DNA from: Sphingorhabdus sp. Alg231-15
GTDB lineage: Bacteria > Pseudomonadota > Alphaproteobacteria > Sphingomonadales > Sphingomonadaceae
Assembly (NCBI RefSeq): GCF_900149705.1
Contig: NZ_LT703001.1
Coordinates: 3,404,001 to 3,468,000, forward strand
Length of the DNA: 64,000 nt
Direction: 5' to 3'
Each line of letters begins with the position of its first letter. Position 1 is the first letter of the stretch. This document shows, one piece after another, positions 1-8,098 of the stretch. The notes beneath the pieces are model-generated. The model did no database searches. It was not told the DNA's origin and saw only the letters and a list, made by a program, of their open reading frames with translations. The translations under genes and the position numbers were made by a program.

Positions 1-69
1 GATAGCCTGCAGGGAAAGGCTTTTCATGATATTGCCAAACGGCTCGCGACGTGGTTGGATGACCAATAA
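1..69 (+). CDS. C-terminal end of an unidentified protein (partial)
   Basis: An open frame enters from the left edge and ends at TAA 67-69, giving 22 residues that finish RLATWLDDQ. The frame is on the same strand as the next gene, 29 bases away, so it probably belongs to the same transcription unit. The tail is amphipathic and helix-like, as at the end of many alpha/beta hydrolases, but that is not enough to name a family. Confidence 0.5.
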   Translation, partial: DSLQGKAFHDIAKRLATWLDDQ

Positions 70-98
70 GTCAATCACGGGGAGGGGAAATACCTGTC

Positions 99-536
99 AT
101 GCCTTTGGAAACAGATCAGGAAATCGCCCGTCTGCTGACTGACACAAAACGCATTGCCCTTGTAGGAGCATCCGCCAAACCGGAGCGCGCCAGCAATCGC
201 ATACTAAAGTTTCTGTTGGATCAGGACTATGATGTTGTGCCTGTGAATCCGGGGATTGCCGGACAGAAATTGCATGGTACGACGGTCGCATCGTCGTTGG
301 ATGCAATTACAGGTCCGATCGACATGGTTGACATCTTTCGCAATTCGGCGGCGGCGGGTGGTGTCGCAGATGAGGCCATTGCCATTGGCGCAAAATCCGT
401 CTGGATGCAGCTTGGCGTGATCAATCGACCGGCCGTAGAACGGGCCGAAGAGGCCGGTCTAGATGTGGTGATGGATCGCTGCCCGAAGATTGAAATTCCC
501 CGACTTGGTTTGATGAAAGGCGATGATGCCAACTGA
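99..536 (+). CDS. CoA-binding domain protein (YccU-like)
   Basis: A 145-residue single-domain Rossmann protein of the CoA_binding_2 family. The motif IALVGASAKPERASN near residues 18-32 is the nucleotide loop, and VPVNPG (about 47-52) and SVWMQLG (about 100-106) are the other conserved blocks. Family members bind CoA in vitro, but their role in the cell is unclear. The length is normal. A GGAGGGG sequence lies 14 bases before the ATG. Its 3' end overlaps the next gene by 14 bases, which suggests translational coupling. Confidence 0.88.
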   Translation: MPLETDQEIARLLTDTKRIALVGASAKPERASNRILKFLLDQDYDVVPVNPGIAGQKLHGTTVASSLDAITGPIDMVDIFRNSAAAGGVADEAIAIGAKSVWMQLGVINRPAVERAEEAGLDVVMDRCPKIEIPRLGLMKGDDAN

Positions 537-2826
537 GACCAATACAGAGGCGGGACCGGAAGAGGGCGAGAACAGCGCGAAGTTCTTCACCCGTCGAAAT
601 TTCCTGATTGGAGGCAGTGCGGCGGCTGGTCTGACGTTGGCCTGGGCGATTTGGCCGCGCGCTTATGAGCCCAACATCAGTGCTGCCGAGAATGAAGTCA
701 TATTCGGCGCCTATCTGAAAATTTCGAAAGAAGGCCAGGTCACGGTTGTGGTACCCCAGAGTGAAATGGGGCAGGGCGTCTATACGATGTTGCCGCAGAT
801 TTTGGCCGATGAACTGGGCGCGGACTGGCGTACAATTGCGGTGGAACCGGCGCCGATTAATCCACTTTACGCCAATGATTTGTTGGCGCAGCAATGGGCG
901 GAAACGTTACTGCCAGCGGCTGCCGGGAAATTGACCAAGGAAGAGGCCGCGCGTTGGGTTGCGAAAAACGTTGCCACCCGCAATGACTTTATCGTTACTG
1001 CAGATTCTGCGTCCATTCCCGCTTATGCGAGCAGCTTTCGCGAAGCGGGCGCCGCCGCGCGGGTCTTGCTCAGCAAGGCTGCGGCCAAAAAATGGGATGT
1101 CGAATGGGAAGCCTGCACGTCGGAAAACGGTTTCATTTCAAACGGAGAGAATAAACTCCGCTTTGGCGAACTGGTCGCTGATGCGGTTCAGCAAGAGTTA
1201 CCAGACCCAGTGCCGCTCCTTTCCAGCCCCGCAAATAATCTGGTCGGTCAGGATCTCCCGCGGCTGGATATGCCATCGAAACTTGATGGCTCGGCAAATT
1301 ACGCCGGTGACATCCGCTTGCCCGACATGGTCTATGCCTCAATCCGGCAAGGGCCTATTGGTGCGACGCGTTTAAAGTCCTTCAACCGGGAGGGCGCGAA
1401 CAAGATTGTCGGGCTGGTTGATGTGGTGGAACATGATCAGTGGATCGCGGCGGTGGCCACCAATTGGTGGGCGGCCAATGATGCGCTCGATAAAATGAGC
1501 CCCATGTTTGAAACAACTGGCTTGCTGCCAGATAGTGACAAGATGGATGCAGCGCTCGATACTGCCCTGGAAGAGGGCGCGGGTGTCAGATTTGCGAGCC
1601 GCGGAGAAACGAATACCGCCTTTGAAGAATTTCAAAATGTTCAGGCGCGCTATCAGGCAGATGCGGCGGTACATGCGCCAATAGAAACTCGCACGGCGAC
1701 CGCTGACTACAAAAACGGACGTCTCGAACTCTGGTTGGCGACACAGGCCCCTGCTGCTGCCGTGCAGGCAGCGGCTAAAGCAATTGGCATCAGCACGGAT
1801 AATGTGACCCTTTATCCCATGCTTGCCGGAGGATCATTCGGCCGCAACCTTGATAGTAAGATTGCCGCACAAGTTTCTATAATAGCTGAAAAAATTGGCC
1901 GCCCCGTGCAGTTAATGTGGTCGCGTACAGAAGAAATGATGCATGATCACTACCGGTCGCCTGCCTATGCTCGACTTGACGCGGCAACAGACAAGGCGGG
2001 CCGGATCCAAGCGCTCCAAATCAAGATTGCTGCGCCGGCTTCAGGGCGAGAACAAAGCAAACGCGTCGTTCGGGGAATGGACGAAATTGTTGCTATGCGC
2101 GCGTCGATTGATGAGGCGGATGTCAAAGCGGTTGAGGGTGCAGATGTGCACTATAACATCGCCAATTTCTCGCTGGATCATCATCCTGCTTATATCGGTG
2201 CACCAACTGGCAATTGGCGTAGCAACGCGCATAGCTACAATGCGTTTTTTGTTGAGTCCTTTATCGACGAATTGGCGGCCAGAGCCAAAATCGAACCTTT
2301 GTCCTACCGGATGCAGATGATGTCGGGCCGTCCGCGTCTGGCTCGTTGCTTGACCGGCGTGGCCGCGATGGCGGGATGGGACGGGGGCCTTGATGGTAGC
2401 GGGCAAGGCCTGGCCTGTCATTCCATGCGCGGTGGTCATATTGCCGTCATTGTGAGTGCCAATCGCGGTGAGAGTGGATTGAGAGTACGGCGCATTTCTG
2501 CGACAGTTGACGTCGGACGAGTTATCCATCCTGATATCGCGCGGCAACAGATTGAGGGCGGCATCATATATGGTCTCGCTATGGCGTTAGGATCGTCAAC
2601 ACGGTTTAACGGCGGTATAGCGGATGCAAGACGACTGAGCGATTTGGCTCTTCCAAGGCTGGCAGAAATTCCGGCGATACAGGTAGAATTTATTCGTAGT
2701 GAAGAGGACCCGGTAGGCGTCGAGGAAATTGGCGTACCAGCCGTGGCCCCCGCCATTGCTAATGCTCTTTTTTCGGCAACTGGCACCCGTTTTCGTCAGT
2801 TGCCGCTTTTCGCAGAGGCCTCTTAG
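523..2826 (+). CDS. TAT-exported xanthine dehydrogenase-family molybdopterin-binding subunit (isoquinoline 1-oxidoreductase beta-like)
   Basis: A 767-residue large subunit of the molybdenum hydroxylase family. Residues about 24-45 carry a twin-arginine signal (FTRRNFLIGG followed by a hydrophobic stretch), so it should be exported folded, cofactor included. Recognisable MoCo-domain blocks are VVPQSEMGQGVYTMLPQI, the GGSFGRN loop and the C-terminal VGVEEIGVPAVAPAIANAL, where Glu is the usual catalytic base region. IorB-type enzymes normally pair with a small [2Fe-2S] subunit (IorA). None is next to it here: ferrochelatase follows 2 bases later. It may use a partner encoded upstream of the window or elsewhere. 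The substrate cannot be inferred. Confidence 0.87.
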   Translation: MMPTETNTEAGPEEGENSAKFFTRRNFLIGGSAAAGLTLAWAIWPRAYEPNISAAENEVIFGAYLKISKEGQVTVVVPQSEMGQGVYTMLPQILADELGADWRTIAVEPAPINPLYANDLLAQQWAETLLPAAAGKLTKEEAARWVAKNVATRNDFIVTADSASIPAYASSFREAGAAARVLLSKAAAKKWDVEWEACTSENGFISNGENKLRFGELVADAVQQELPDPVPLLSSPANNLVGQDLPRLDMPSKLDGSANYAGDIRLPDMVYASIRQGPIGATRLKSFNREGANKIVGLVDVVEHDQWIAAVATNWWAANDALDKMSPMFETTGLLPDSDKMDAALDTALEEGAGVRFASRGETNTAFEEFQNVQARYQADAAVHAPIETRTATADYKNGRLELWLATQAPAAAVQAAAKAIGISTDNVTLYPMLAGGSFGRNLDSKIAAQVSIIAEKIGRPVQLMWSRTEEMMHDHYRSPAYARLDAATDKAGRIQALQIKIAAPASGREQSKRVVRGMDEIVAMRASIDEADVKAVEGADVHYNIANFSLDHHPAYIGAPTGNWRSNAHSYNAFFVESFIDELAARAKIEPLSYRMQMMSGRPRLARCLTGVAAMAGWDGGLDGSGQGLACHSMRGGHIAVIVSANRGESGLRVRRISATVDVGRVIHPDIARQQIEGGIIYGLAMALGSSTRFNGGIADARRLSDLALPRLAEIPAIQVEFIRSEEDPVGVEEIGVPAVAPAIANALFSATGTRFRQLPLFAEAS

Positions 2827-2828
2827 TT

Positions 2829-3851
2829 ATGCAGACTCTTGATCATTTGCCTGAGGGGCATCCACCGGTTGCCACCGGGAAAGTCGGCCTGTTGCTGGTG
2901 AACCTGGGGACACCTGATTCGCCCGATAAGAAAGCGGTCAAACGCTATCTGAAGGAATTTTTGTCGGACAAGCGCGTTGTCGAGATACCCGATATCCTGT
3001 GGCAACCAATATTACGCGGGATCATATTGAATACTCGGCCCAAAAAATCAGCCCATGCTTATGGTCTGGTATGGACCGACGAAGGATCACCGCTTGCGGT
3101 CTATACGCGGCGTCAGGCAGAGGCGTTGGCCGATAAATATAGTGGCAAATATGGTGATAACGTGCATGTTGATTGGGCCATGCGCTACGGCAACCCCAGC
3201 ATTCCCAGCCGGATGCAGGCAATGAAGGAGGCGGGATGCGAGCGGATTCTGGTGGCTCCGCTTTACCCGCAATATAGTGGAGCGACCACGGCTAGTGTGC
3301 ATGACGCGGTCTTTGATGCGGTGAAGGCGATGCGCTGGCATCCTGCTATCCGCACTCTGCCGCCTTATCATGATGATCCCGCTTACATCGCTGCGTTAAA
3401 ATCCAGCGTCGAGGCAGGGTTGGCGGCGCTCGATTTTGAACCGGATGTTGTAATTGCTAGTTTCCATGGCATGCCAAAGCGGACCTTGGAATTGGGCGAT
3501 CCTTATCATTGCCACTGTCAGAAAACTGCGCGCTTGCTGTCGGAAGCGATGGGGCGGGAACTGACGATCGCATTCCAATCACGCTTTGGTCCGGCAAAAT
3601 GGTTAGAACCGGCCACGGATCTGACGCTGGAAGAGCTTGCAAAAGCGGGCAAGAAAAAGGTTGCGATTTTTGCGCCCGGATTTTCCAGCGACTGTCTCGA
3701 AACATGCGAAGAACTAGCGATCCGCGGCAAAGAAGATTTTGAGGAAGCTGGCGGTGAGCGCTTTGCCTATATCCCATGTCTCAACGACAGCGATAGGGGC
3801 ATCGATCTGCTCGATACGCTGATGCGCCGGGAATTGGCCGGATGGATATAG
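2829..3851 (+). CDS. hemH: Ferrochelatase
   Basis: A 340-residue enzyme inserting Fe(II) into protoporphyrin IX, the last step of protohaem synthesis, at the cytoplasmic face of the membrane. The N-terminal VGLLLVNLGTPDSP block, the SFHGMPKR motif with the catalytic His, and the FQSRFGPAKWLEPATD block are all present, and the length is normal. It starts 2 bases after the oxidoreductase stop and overlaps the next gene by 10 bases. The haem supply fits a genome with the multihaem cytochrome found at 15.9 kb, though nothing shows they are co-regulated. Confidence 0.96.
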   Translation: MQTLDHLPEGHPPVATGKVGLLLVNLGTPDSPDKKAVKRYLKEFLSDKRVVEIPDILWQPILRGIILNTRPKKSAHAYGLVWTDEGSPLAVYTRRQAEALADKYSGKYGDNVHVDWAMRYGNPSIPSRMQAMKEAGCERILVAPLYPQYSGATTASVHDAVFDAVKAMRWHPAIRTLPPYHDDPAYIAALKSSVEAGLAALDFEPDVVIASFHGMPKRTLELGDPYHCHCQKTARLLSEAMGRELTIAFQSRFGPAKWLEPATDLTLEELAKAGKKKVAIFAPGFSSDCLETCEELAIRGKEDFEEAGGERFAYIPCLNDSDRGIDLLDTLMRRELAGWI

Positions 3852-4105
3852 GCGAGAATGATATTTTTCATCCGCCAGTGAAACGCAGCATCACAATTGC
3901 GGGACATCAGACGTCAATCACGCTCGAGCCTCTGTTCTGGGAGCTGTTACGCTCGGCATCGGAAAAACGGCAGCTGCCAATCAATGCTTTGGTTGCGCAA
4001 ATTGATGTGCAGCGGCTAGATGCCGATGAACCACCCGGGCTTGCCACAGCCATCCGTTTATGGGTGACGCATGATCTGCTTGGAAATTCTGTCCAAGCCG
4101 ACTAA
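3842..4105 (+). CDS. Ribbon-helix-helix domain protein (RHH_4 family)
   Basis: An 87-residue protein resembling the RHH_4 family common in alphaproteobacteria: KRSITIAGHQTSITLEPLFWELL is the strand plus first helix, and the end contains the typical AIRLWVTHDLL helix. The family is predicted to bind DNA, but no function has been established. It starts inside the last codons of hemH, so it is probably co-translated with it, and CrcB follows after 10 bases. Confidence 0.8.
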   Translation: MDIGENDIFHPPVKRSITIAGHQTSITLEPLFWELLRSASEKRQLPINALVAQIDVQRLDADEPPGLATAIRLWVTHDLLGNSVQAD

Positions 4106-4115
4106 GGCATCAGCC

Positions 4116-4493
4116 ATGAATGCAACCCTTCTTGTCATGGCTGGCGGCGCGTTGGGCGCAGCCGCACGCTATAATCTGGGGCGGCTGGTTTTTCACTGGG
4201 GCGGATCGGGTCTGCCCTTTGGCACTTTGATCGCCAATTTGCTGGGCGGGTTGTTAATGGGTGTGCTGGCCGGTGTGCTGGCGCGCAGTGATTTTGTCGA
4301 TGAGCCGTGGCGGTTGCTACTCGGTGTCGGTTTACTGGGTGGGTTTACAACCTTCTCGGCCTTTAGTCTGGAAGTTTTGAATATGATTGAGCGCGGAAAT
4401 TGGGGCATTGCACTAGGCTATGCATTGCTGTCTGTCGTCGGTTCGGTGCTCGCGCTATTTGCGGGGCTTATGGCGGTGAGGGCAATGGCATGA
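4116..4493 (+). CDS. crcB: Fluoride channel CrcB/Fluc
   Basis: A 125-residue, four-helix membrane protein that exports fluoride as an antiparallel dimer. Typical blocks are GGALGAAARY at the start, LPFGTLIANLLGG in the second helix and GLLGGFTTFSAFSLE in the third, including the phenylalanine/threonine track. An upstream in-frame ATG at 4071 would add 15 residues overlapping the RHH gene. I prefer ATG 4116 because MNATLLVMAGG is the usual N-terminus. I found no recognisable crcB fluoride riboswitch before it, as expected for an internal operon gene. Confidence 0.93.
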   Translation: MNATLLVMAGGALGAAARYNLGRLVFHWGGSGLPFGTLIANLLGGLLMGVLAGVLARSDFVDEPWRLLLGVGLLGGFTTFSAFSLEVLNMIERGNWGIALGYALLSVVGSVLALFAGLMAVRAMA

Positions 4494-5773
4494 GCGGTTT
4501 TGATCCCACGGCTGACAGCGGCTCCGAAGAGGAGAAACCGAAAGGGCAGGGCAAGCTCAAGGAGCAGAAACAAGCCTTGAAGGTTCTGGACGTCCGGCAG
4601 TTTACGGTGTCCGCTGACGACGACGACATCCGGCTCGATCGCTGGTTCAAACGGCATATGGAAGATGTGCCGTTTAATGTTGTGTCGCGCTGGTCGCGTA
4701 CCGGTCAATTGCGGCTCGATGGCAAACGGGTCAGCCCCGGTGACCGGATCAATGAAGGACAGATCATCCGGGTCCCGCCCGCCGAGATTGAACGACCTGG
4801 CCGGGTTGCCAAGCAGCGCACCGAACTGTCGCCGGACCAGATAGATTTTGCACAAGAGCTGGTTATTCATAAGGACAAGGCTGCAATAGTGGTCAACAAG
4901 CCACCCGGTTTGGCAACGCAGGGCGGTAGCAAGACGACAACCCATCTCGACGGGCTGCTGGATGCGCTCACCTATGATGCAAAAAGCCGACCCAAGCTGG
5001 TTCACCGGCTCGATAAGGACACGAGCGGCGCGATCCTGCTGGCGCGATCACCGGGCGCGGCATCCTTTTTCTCCAAACGCTTTTCCGGACGTACCGCGCG
5101 CAAGGTATATTGGGCGCTGGTCATGGGTGTGCCGGAAATTGCCGATGGAATGATTGACTTGCCGCTATCAAAGCAACCGGGCTCCGGCGGCGAAAAAATG
5201 CATGTCGACGAGGAAAACGGGCAGGCCGCAAAATCACGCTACCGGATAATTGAACGGGCTGGCAACCGCGCCTGCTGGGTTGAGTTGCAGCCATTTACCG
5301 GTCGTACCCATCAGCTGCGTGTTCACATGGCGGCCATTGGTCACCCAATTCTGGGCGACGGAAAATATGGCGGGAAAGATGCGTTTCTGACCGGCTCGAT
5401 CAGCCGTAAGATGCATCTGCATGCAAGGCGGTTGCGGATTGAGCATCCTGATGGGCACAAGCTGGACGTGAAGGCCGACCTGCCGCCCCATTTCGCCGAG
5501 ACGATTGAAGGGCTGGGTCTGGATCTCAGTATCGGTGACCTGCCGCTGGAAGAGAAGAAACCGGGCGGTAAGGCGGTGCGCAAAAAACAGAGCCGCGCTC
5601 ATGCGAAACAGATTCGTAAAGATAAACGCGGCGAACGGCGCGGGCGCGGCGAGACGGATGGTAAGCCAACCAAGGCAGGTAAACCCACCAAACGCGATCG
5701 CCCCAATGCGGGCAAAGCCACCCATAAGAAAAACATGCCACACAAAGCCAAAGTCAAGCAAAAGGGCCGTTAA
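4490..5773 (+). CDS. RluC/RluD-family pseudouridine synthase with lysine/arginine-rich tail
   Basis: A 427-residue RNA pseudouridine synthase, probably acting on 23S rRNA. It has an N-terminal S4 domain (LDRWFKRHMEDVPFNVVSRW, about residues 45-100) and a catalytic domain with VHRLDKDTSGAILLAR, whose Asp attacks the uracil. GRTHQLRVHMA is also conserved. ATG 4490 overlaps the crcB stop (ATGA) and removes a spurious 30-residue extension. The last 65 or so residues, after the catalytic domain, are very basic (KKQSRAHAKQIRKDKRG and similar) and look disordered. This extension exceeds the usual RluC length and probably binds RNA. Which rRNA position is modified cannot be read from sequence. Confidence 0.92.
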   Translation: MSGFDPTADSGSEEEKPKGQGKLKEQKQALKVLDVRQFTVSADDDDIRLDRWFKRHMEDVPFNVVSRWSRTGQLRLDGKRVSPGDRINEGQIIRVPPAEIERPGRVAKQRTELSPDQIDFAQELVIHKDKAAIVVNKPPGLATQGGSKTTTHLDGLLDALTYDAKSRPKLVHRLDKDTSGAILLARSPGAASFFSKRFSGRTARKVYWALVMGVPEIADGMIDLPLSKQPGSGGEKMHVDEENGQAAKSRYRIIERAGNRACWVELQPFTGRTHQLRVHMAAIGHPILGDGKYGGKDAFLTGSISRKMHLHARRLRIEHPDGHKLDVKADLPPHFAETIEGLGLDLSIGDLPLEEKKPGGKAVRKKQSRAHAKQIRKDKRGERRGRGETDGKPTKAGKPTKRDRPNAGKATHKKNMPHKAKVKQKGR

Positions 5774-6408
5774 TGCATCCTGATCCCGCGTTTCGATGGC
5801 CCAAGTCGGGCAATGATCACAATGATGCCGATGAGCGAGCCGCGCTTGAGGCGCTGATTGCCCAAATTGGCTTTGCTATGATTTTCGCGACCACAGCGGA
5901 TGGACCACGAGTGGCGCATGTGCCGGTTTTTTCGACAGGTGACGGAGCGTTGCAATTCCATTTGTCACGCGGCAATGCGCTGACCAAATCTCTGAGCGGC
6001 CTGACCGCCCTCTGTGTCATCAACGGACCAGAGGCTTATATCAGTCCCGACTGGTACGGGATTGATGATCAGGTTCCAACCTGGAACTATCTGGCGCTGG
6101 AGCTTGAAGGCCCGGTACGCGAGATGGAGCGAGAAGGTCTTGTGGCCTTGCTGGACGATCTTGCCGAGCAAAATGAAGCCAAGCTTGCGCCAAAGAAACC
6201 GTGGCACCGTGACAAGATGGATAGCGACAAGTTCAACAAGATGATCGATGCGATTGTCGGATTTGAACTTGAAATCAAGGCTTGGCGCCCGACGGCGAAG
6301 TTTAGCCAGAACAAGCCAGCAGTTGCGCGCGACAATGCAGCTGATGCGCTGGATGCCATTGGTCGCCGGGCGATGGCCCATATGATCCGGGAGTTCAGTC
6401 CGAAATGA
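5773..6408 (+). CDS. PaiB-like FMN-binding negative transcriptional regulator family protein
   Basis: A 211-residue protein of the PaiB/FMN_bind_2 family with a split-barrel flavin-binding fold. The start MHPDPAFRW, the central block VPVFSTGDGALQFHLSRGN, the NGPEAYISPDWYG segment and QVPTWNYLALELEGPV are characteristic. Bacillus PaiB represses sporulation and protease genes, but most homologues are of unknown role and many may be flavin reductase-like. Its ATG overlaps the previous stop (TAATG) and its own stop overlaps the next start (ATGA). Confidence 0.87.
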   Translation: MHPDPAFRWPKSGNDHNDADERAALEALIAQIGFAMIFATTADGPRVAHVPVFSTGDGALQFHLSRGNALTKSLSGLTALCVINGPEAYISPDWYGIDDQVPTWNYLALELEGPVREMEREGLVALLDDLAEQNEAKLAPKKPWHRDKMDSDKFNKMIDAIVGFELEIKAWRPTAKFSQNKPAVARDNAADALDAIGRRAMAHMIREFSPK

Positions 6409-7058
6409 ACAAGCTGGCCCTATTCGATTGCGATGGTACGATGGTCGACAGTCAGGCTAATATCTGTGCTTCGATGGATCAGGCTTTTGTTGCACACGGC
6501 CTCACCCCGCCTGATCATCACAAGACACGGCGCATCGTGGGGCTAAGTCTTCAGGAGGCCGTTCGGCAGCTATTACCCGATCAGGAAGACGCGTTGGTTG
6601 CGGCTGTAACCCAATCTTATCGCGACGGCTTTTTTGCAATGCGGGAGAAAGGCGCGGTGCAGGAACCGCTATATGACGGCTTGCTGCAATTGATCGACCG
6701 GCTGGACAATGATGGCTGGGTGCTTGGCGTTGCGACTGGCAAGTCCGATCGTGGACTTCACCATGTTCTCGACGCGCATGGGCTGAAGGGGCGGTTTGTA
6801 ACCTTGCAAACCGCTGACCGGCATCCGTCCAAGCCGCATCCGGCGATGGTTGAACTGGCGATATCCGAGGCGGGCGCCGCCGCCGAAACCACCGCCATGA
6901 TCGGTGACACGACCTTCGACATGGAAATGGGCGTCAATGCCAGTGTCCGCCCGATTGGCGTCGACTGGGGCTATCATGACAGCCATGAGCTGCTTACAGC
7001 TGGAGCGCATATCGTGGCCGGCACCATGGATGAATTATACGAGATTCTCAATCAATGA
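6405..7058 (+). CDS. HAD-superfamily hydrolase, phosphoglycolate phosphatase-like
   Basis: A 217-residue HAD phosphatase, subfamily IA. Motif I is FDCDGTMVDS with the nucleophilic Asp8, motif II is the GVATGKSDRG Thr/Ser, the motif III Lys is in PSKPHP, and motif IV is MIGDTTFDMEMG. The helical cap lies between motif I and II. The closest functional label is Gph/indigoidine-type phosphatase, but HAD specificity cannot be assigned from motifs. It is translationally coupled on both sides by ATGA overlaps. Confidence 0.87.
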   Translation: MNKLALFDCDGTMVDSQANICASMDQAFVAHGLTPPDHHKTRRIVGLSLQEAVRQLLPDQEDALVAAVTQSYRDGFFAMREKGAVQEPLYDGLLQLIDRLDNDGWVLGVATGKSDRGLHHVLDAHGLKGRFVTLQTADRHPSKPHPAMVELAISEAGAAAETTAMIGDTTFDMEMGVNASVRPIGVDWGYHDSHELLTAGAHIVAGTMDELYEILNQ

Positions 7059-7360
7059 CCAAGCAACCAGACAAATATGACGATCCAATTTATGTTGCTG
7101 ACCCGGAAAAGGAAAAGCAGGCCAAGAGGCTGCATTTCATGGTCAGTATCATTCGATTGCTTGGCATAGCGATATTGATGCTCGGCATTGCCATCGCACT
7201 GGGGCGGTTGGCTGATATTCCCGCTGCGGTCGGTTATGTCTTGATCATCCTTGGCCTAGCCCAGACATGGGTGATGCCGTTTGTGATGGTGCGCACGTTC
7301 GTCAAACAGCAGGTGGCGGAGGAAGCGGAAAAAGAAGCAGCCGATGAAAAGATTTTATAA
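7055..7360 (+). CDS. Small membrane protein of unknown function
   Basis: A 101-residue protein with a charged N-terminus, two hydrophobic segments (about residues 28-52, LLGIAILMLGIAIALG, and 58-80, AAVGYVLIILGLAQTWVMPF) and a charged C-terminal tail. It overlaps HAD phosphatase by an ATGA and the ATP12 gene by 17 bases, so it is clearly part of the operon. Similar proteins commonly accompany ATP12 in sphingomonads, from memory. No function is inferred. Confidence 0.75.
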   Translation: MTKQPDKYDDPIYVADPEKEKQAKRLHFMVSIIRLLGIAILMLGIAIALGRLADIPAAVGYVLIILGLAQTWVMPFVMVRTFVKQQVAEEAEKEAADEKIL

Positions 7361-8042
7361 GCAGGTCACTTGCATCGCGGTTGACAGCGGTTTTGCAATT
7401 GAGCTCGATGGCCGGCCCGTCAAGACTCCGGCGCGCCATCTTCTTCAACTACCCACGGCGGCACTGGCCGAAGCCATAGCATCGGAATGGGCCGCGCAAG
7501 ACGAGGAAATTGACCCTGAAACCATGCCGCTAACTGCCCTTGCGCAGGGAGCGCTGGATCAGGTTGCTCACGAGCGGGAACGGATTGCTGGGCGCATTGC
7601 GGCATTTTCGGATAGCGATATGCTTTACTATCGCGGTGACGACAGTCAGCAGGCCTTGTGCGATCATCAGGCGGAACAGTGGGGCCCGCTGCTCAATTGG
7701 GCCCGCACACGTTATGATGTCAGCTTCACTCTGACCCAAGGTATCATGCATCAGTCGCAGTCCGAGCAGACCATATCCCGGCTTTCCGAAGCTGTCGAAG
7801 CGCATGATGATTTTACGCTTGCTGCCATGCTGTCTCTTGTCGGGCTAGCGGGATCGTTGGTCGCGGTGTTGGCGCTCGTTGAAGGTGCTTATGATGCCGA
7901 TACGCTCTGGCCATTGATGAATCTGGAAGAGCTTTGGCAGGAACAGCAATGGGGTAGCGACGATCTCGCAGCCCAGACGCGCGCAATCAAACAGGCCGAA
8001 TTTCTCGCTGCTGTAGAATTTTTACGCCTTTCTCGCACTTAG
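7344..8042 (+). CDS. ATP12-family F1-ATPase assembly chaperone
   Basis: A 232-residue homologue of mitochondrial Atp12p, the chaperone that binds free F1 alpha subunit before alpha/beta assembly. KRFYKQVTCIAVDSGFAIELDGRPVKTPA near the start, AIASEWAAQDEEIDPETMPLT and the DSDMLYYR segment are signature blocks, and the length is typical of alphaproteobacterial forms. It closes the operon: the next gene lies 56 bases away behind a palindrome. Confidence 0.9.
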   Translation: MKRFYKQVTCIAVDSGFAIELDGRPVKTPARHLLQLPTAALAEAIASEWAAQDEEIDPETMPLTALAQGALDQVAHERERIAGRIAAFSDSDMLYYRGDDSQQALCDHQAEQWGPLLNWARTRYDVSFTLTQGIMHQSQSEQTISRLSEAVEAHDDFTLAAMLSLVGLAGSLVAVLALVEGAYDADTLWPLMNLEELWQEQQWGSDDLAAQTRAIKQAEFLAAVEFLRLSRT

Positions 8043-8066
8043 TTTTTCCCTTTTGGCACATTTTCC

Positions 8067-8082
8067 GTTACAGCCCTGTAAC
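8067..8082. promoter_or_regulatory. Perfect 16-bp palindrome before amn
   Basis: GTTACAG-CC-CTGTAAC is a perfect inverted repeat centred 24 bases before the amn start, and a third partial copy of the half site (TGTAAAC) follows at once. Perfect short-spaced palindromes at this position are typical operators of TetR- or Xre-type repressors. As RNA it would be only a weak 7-bp hairpin with a 2-base loop, so a DNA operator is more likely. No cognate regulator is in the window. Confidence 0.45.
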
Positions 8083-8098
8083 TGTAAACGGAGACTAC

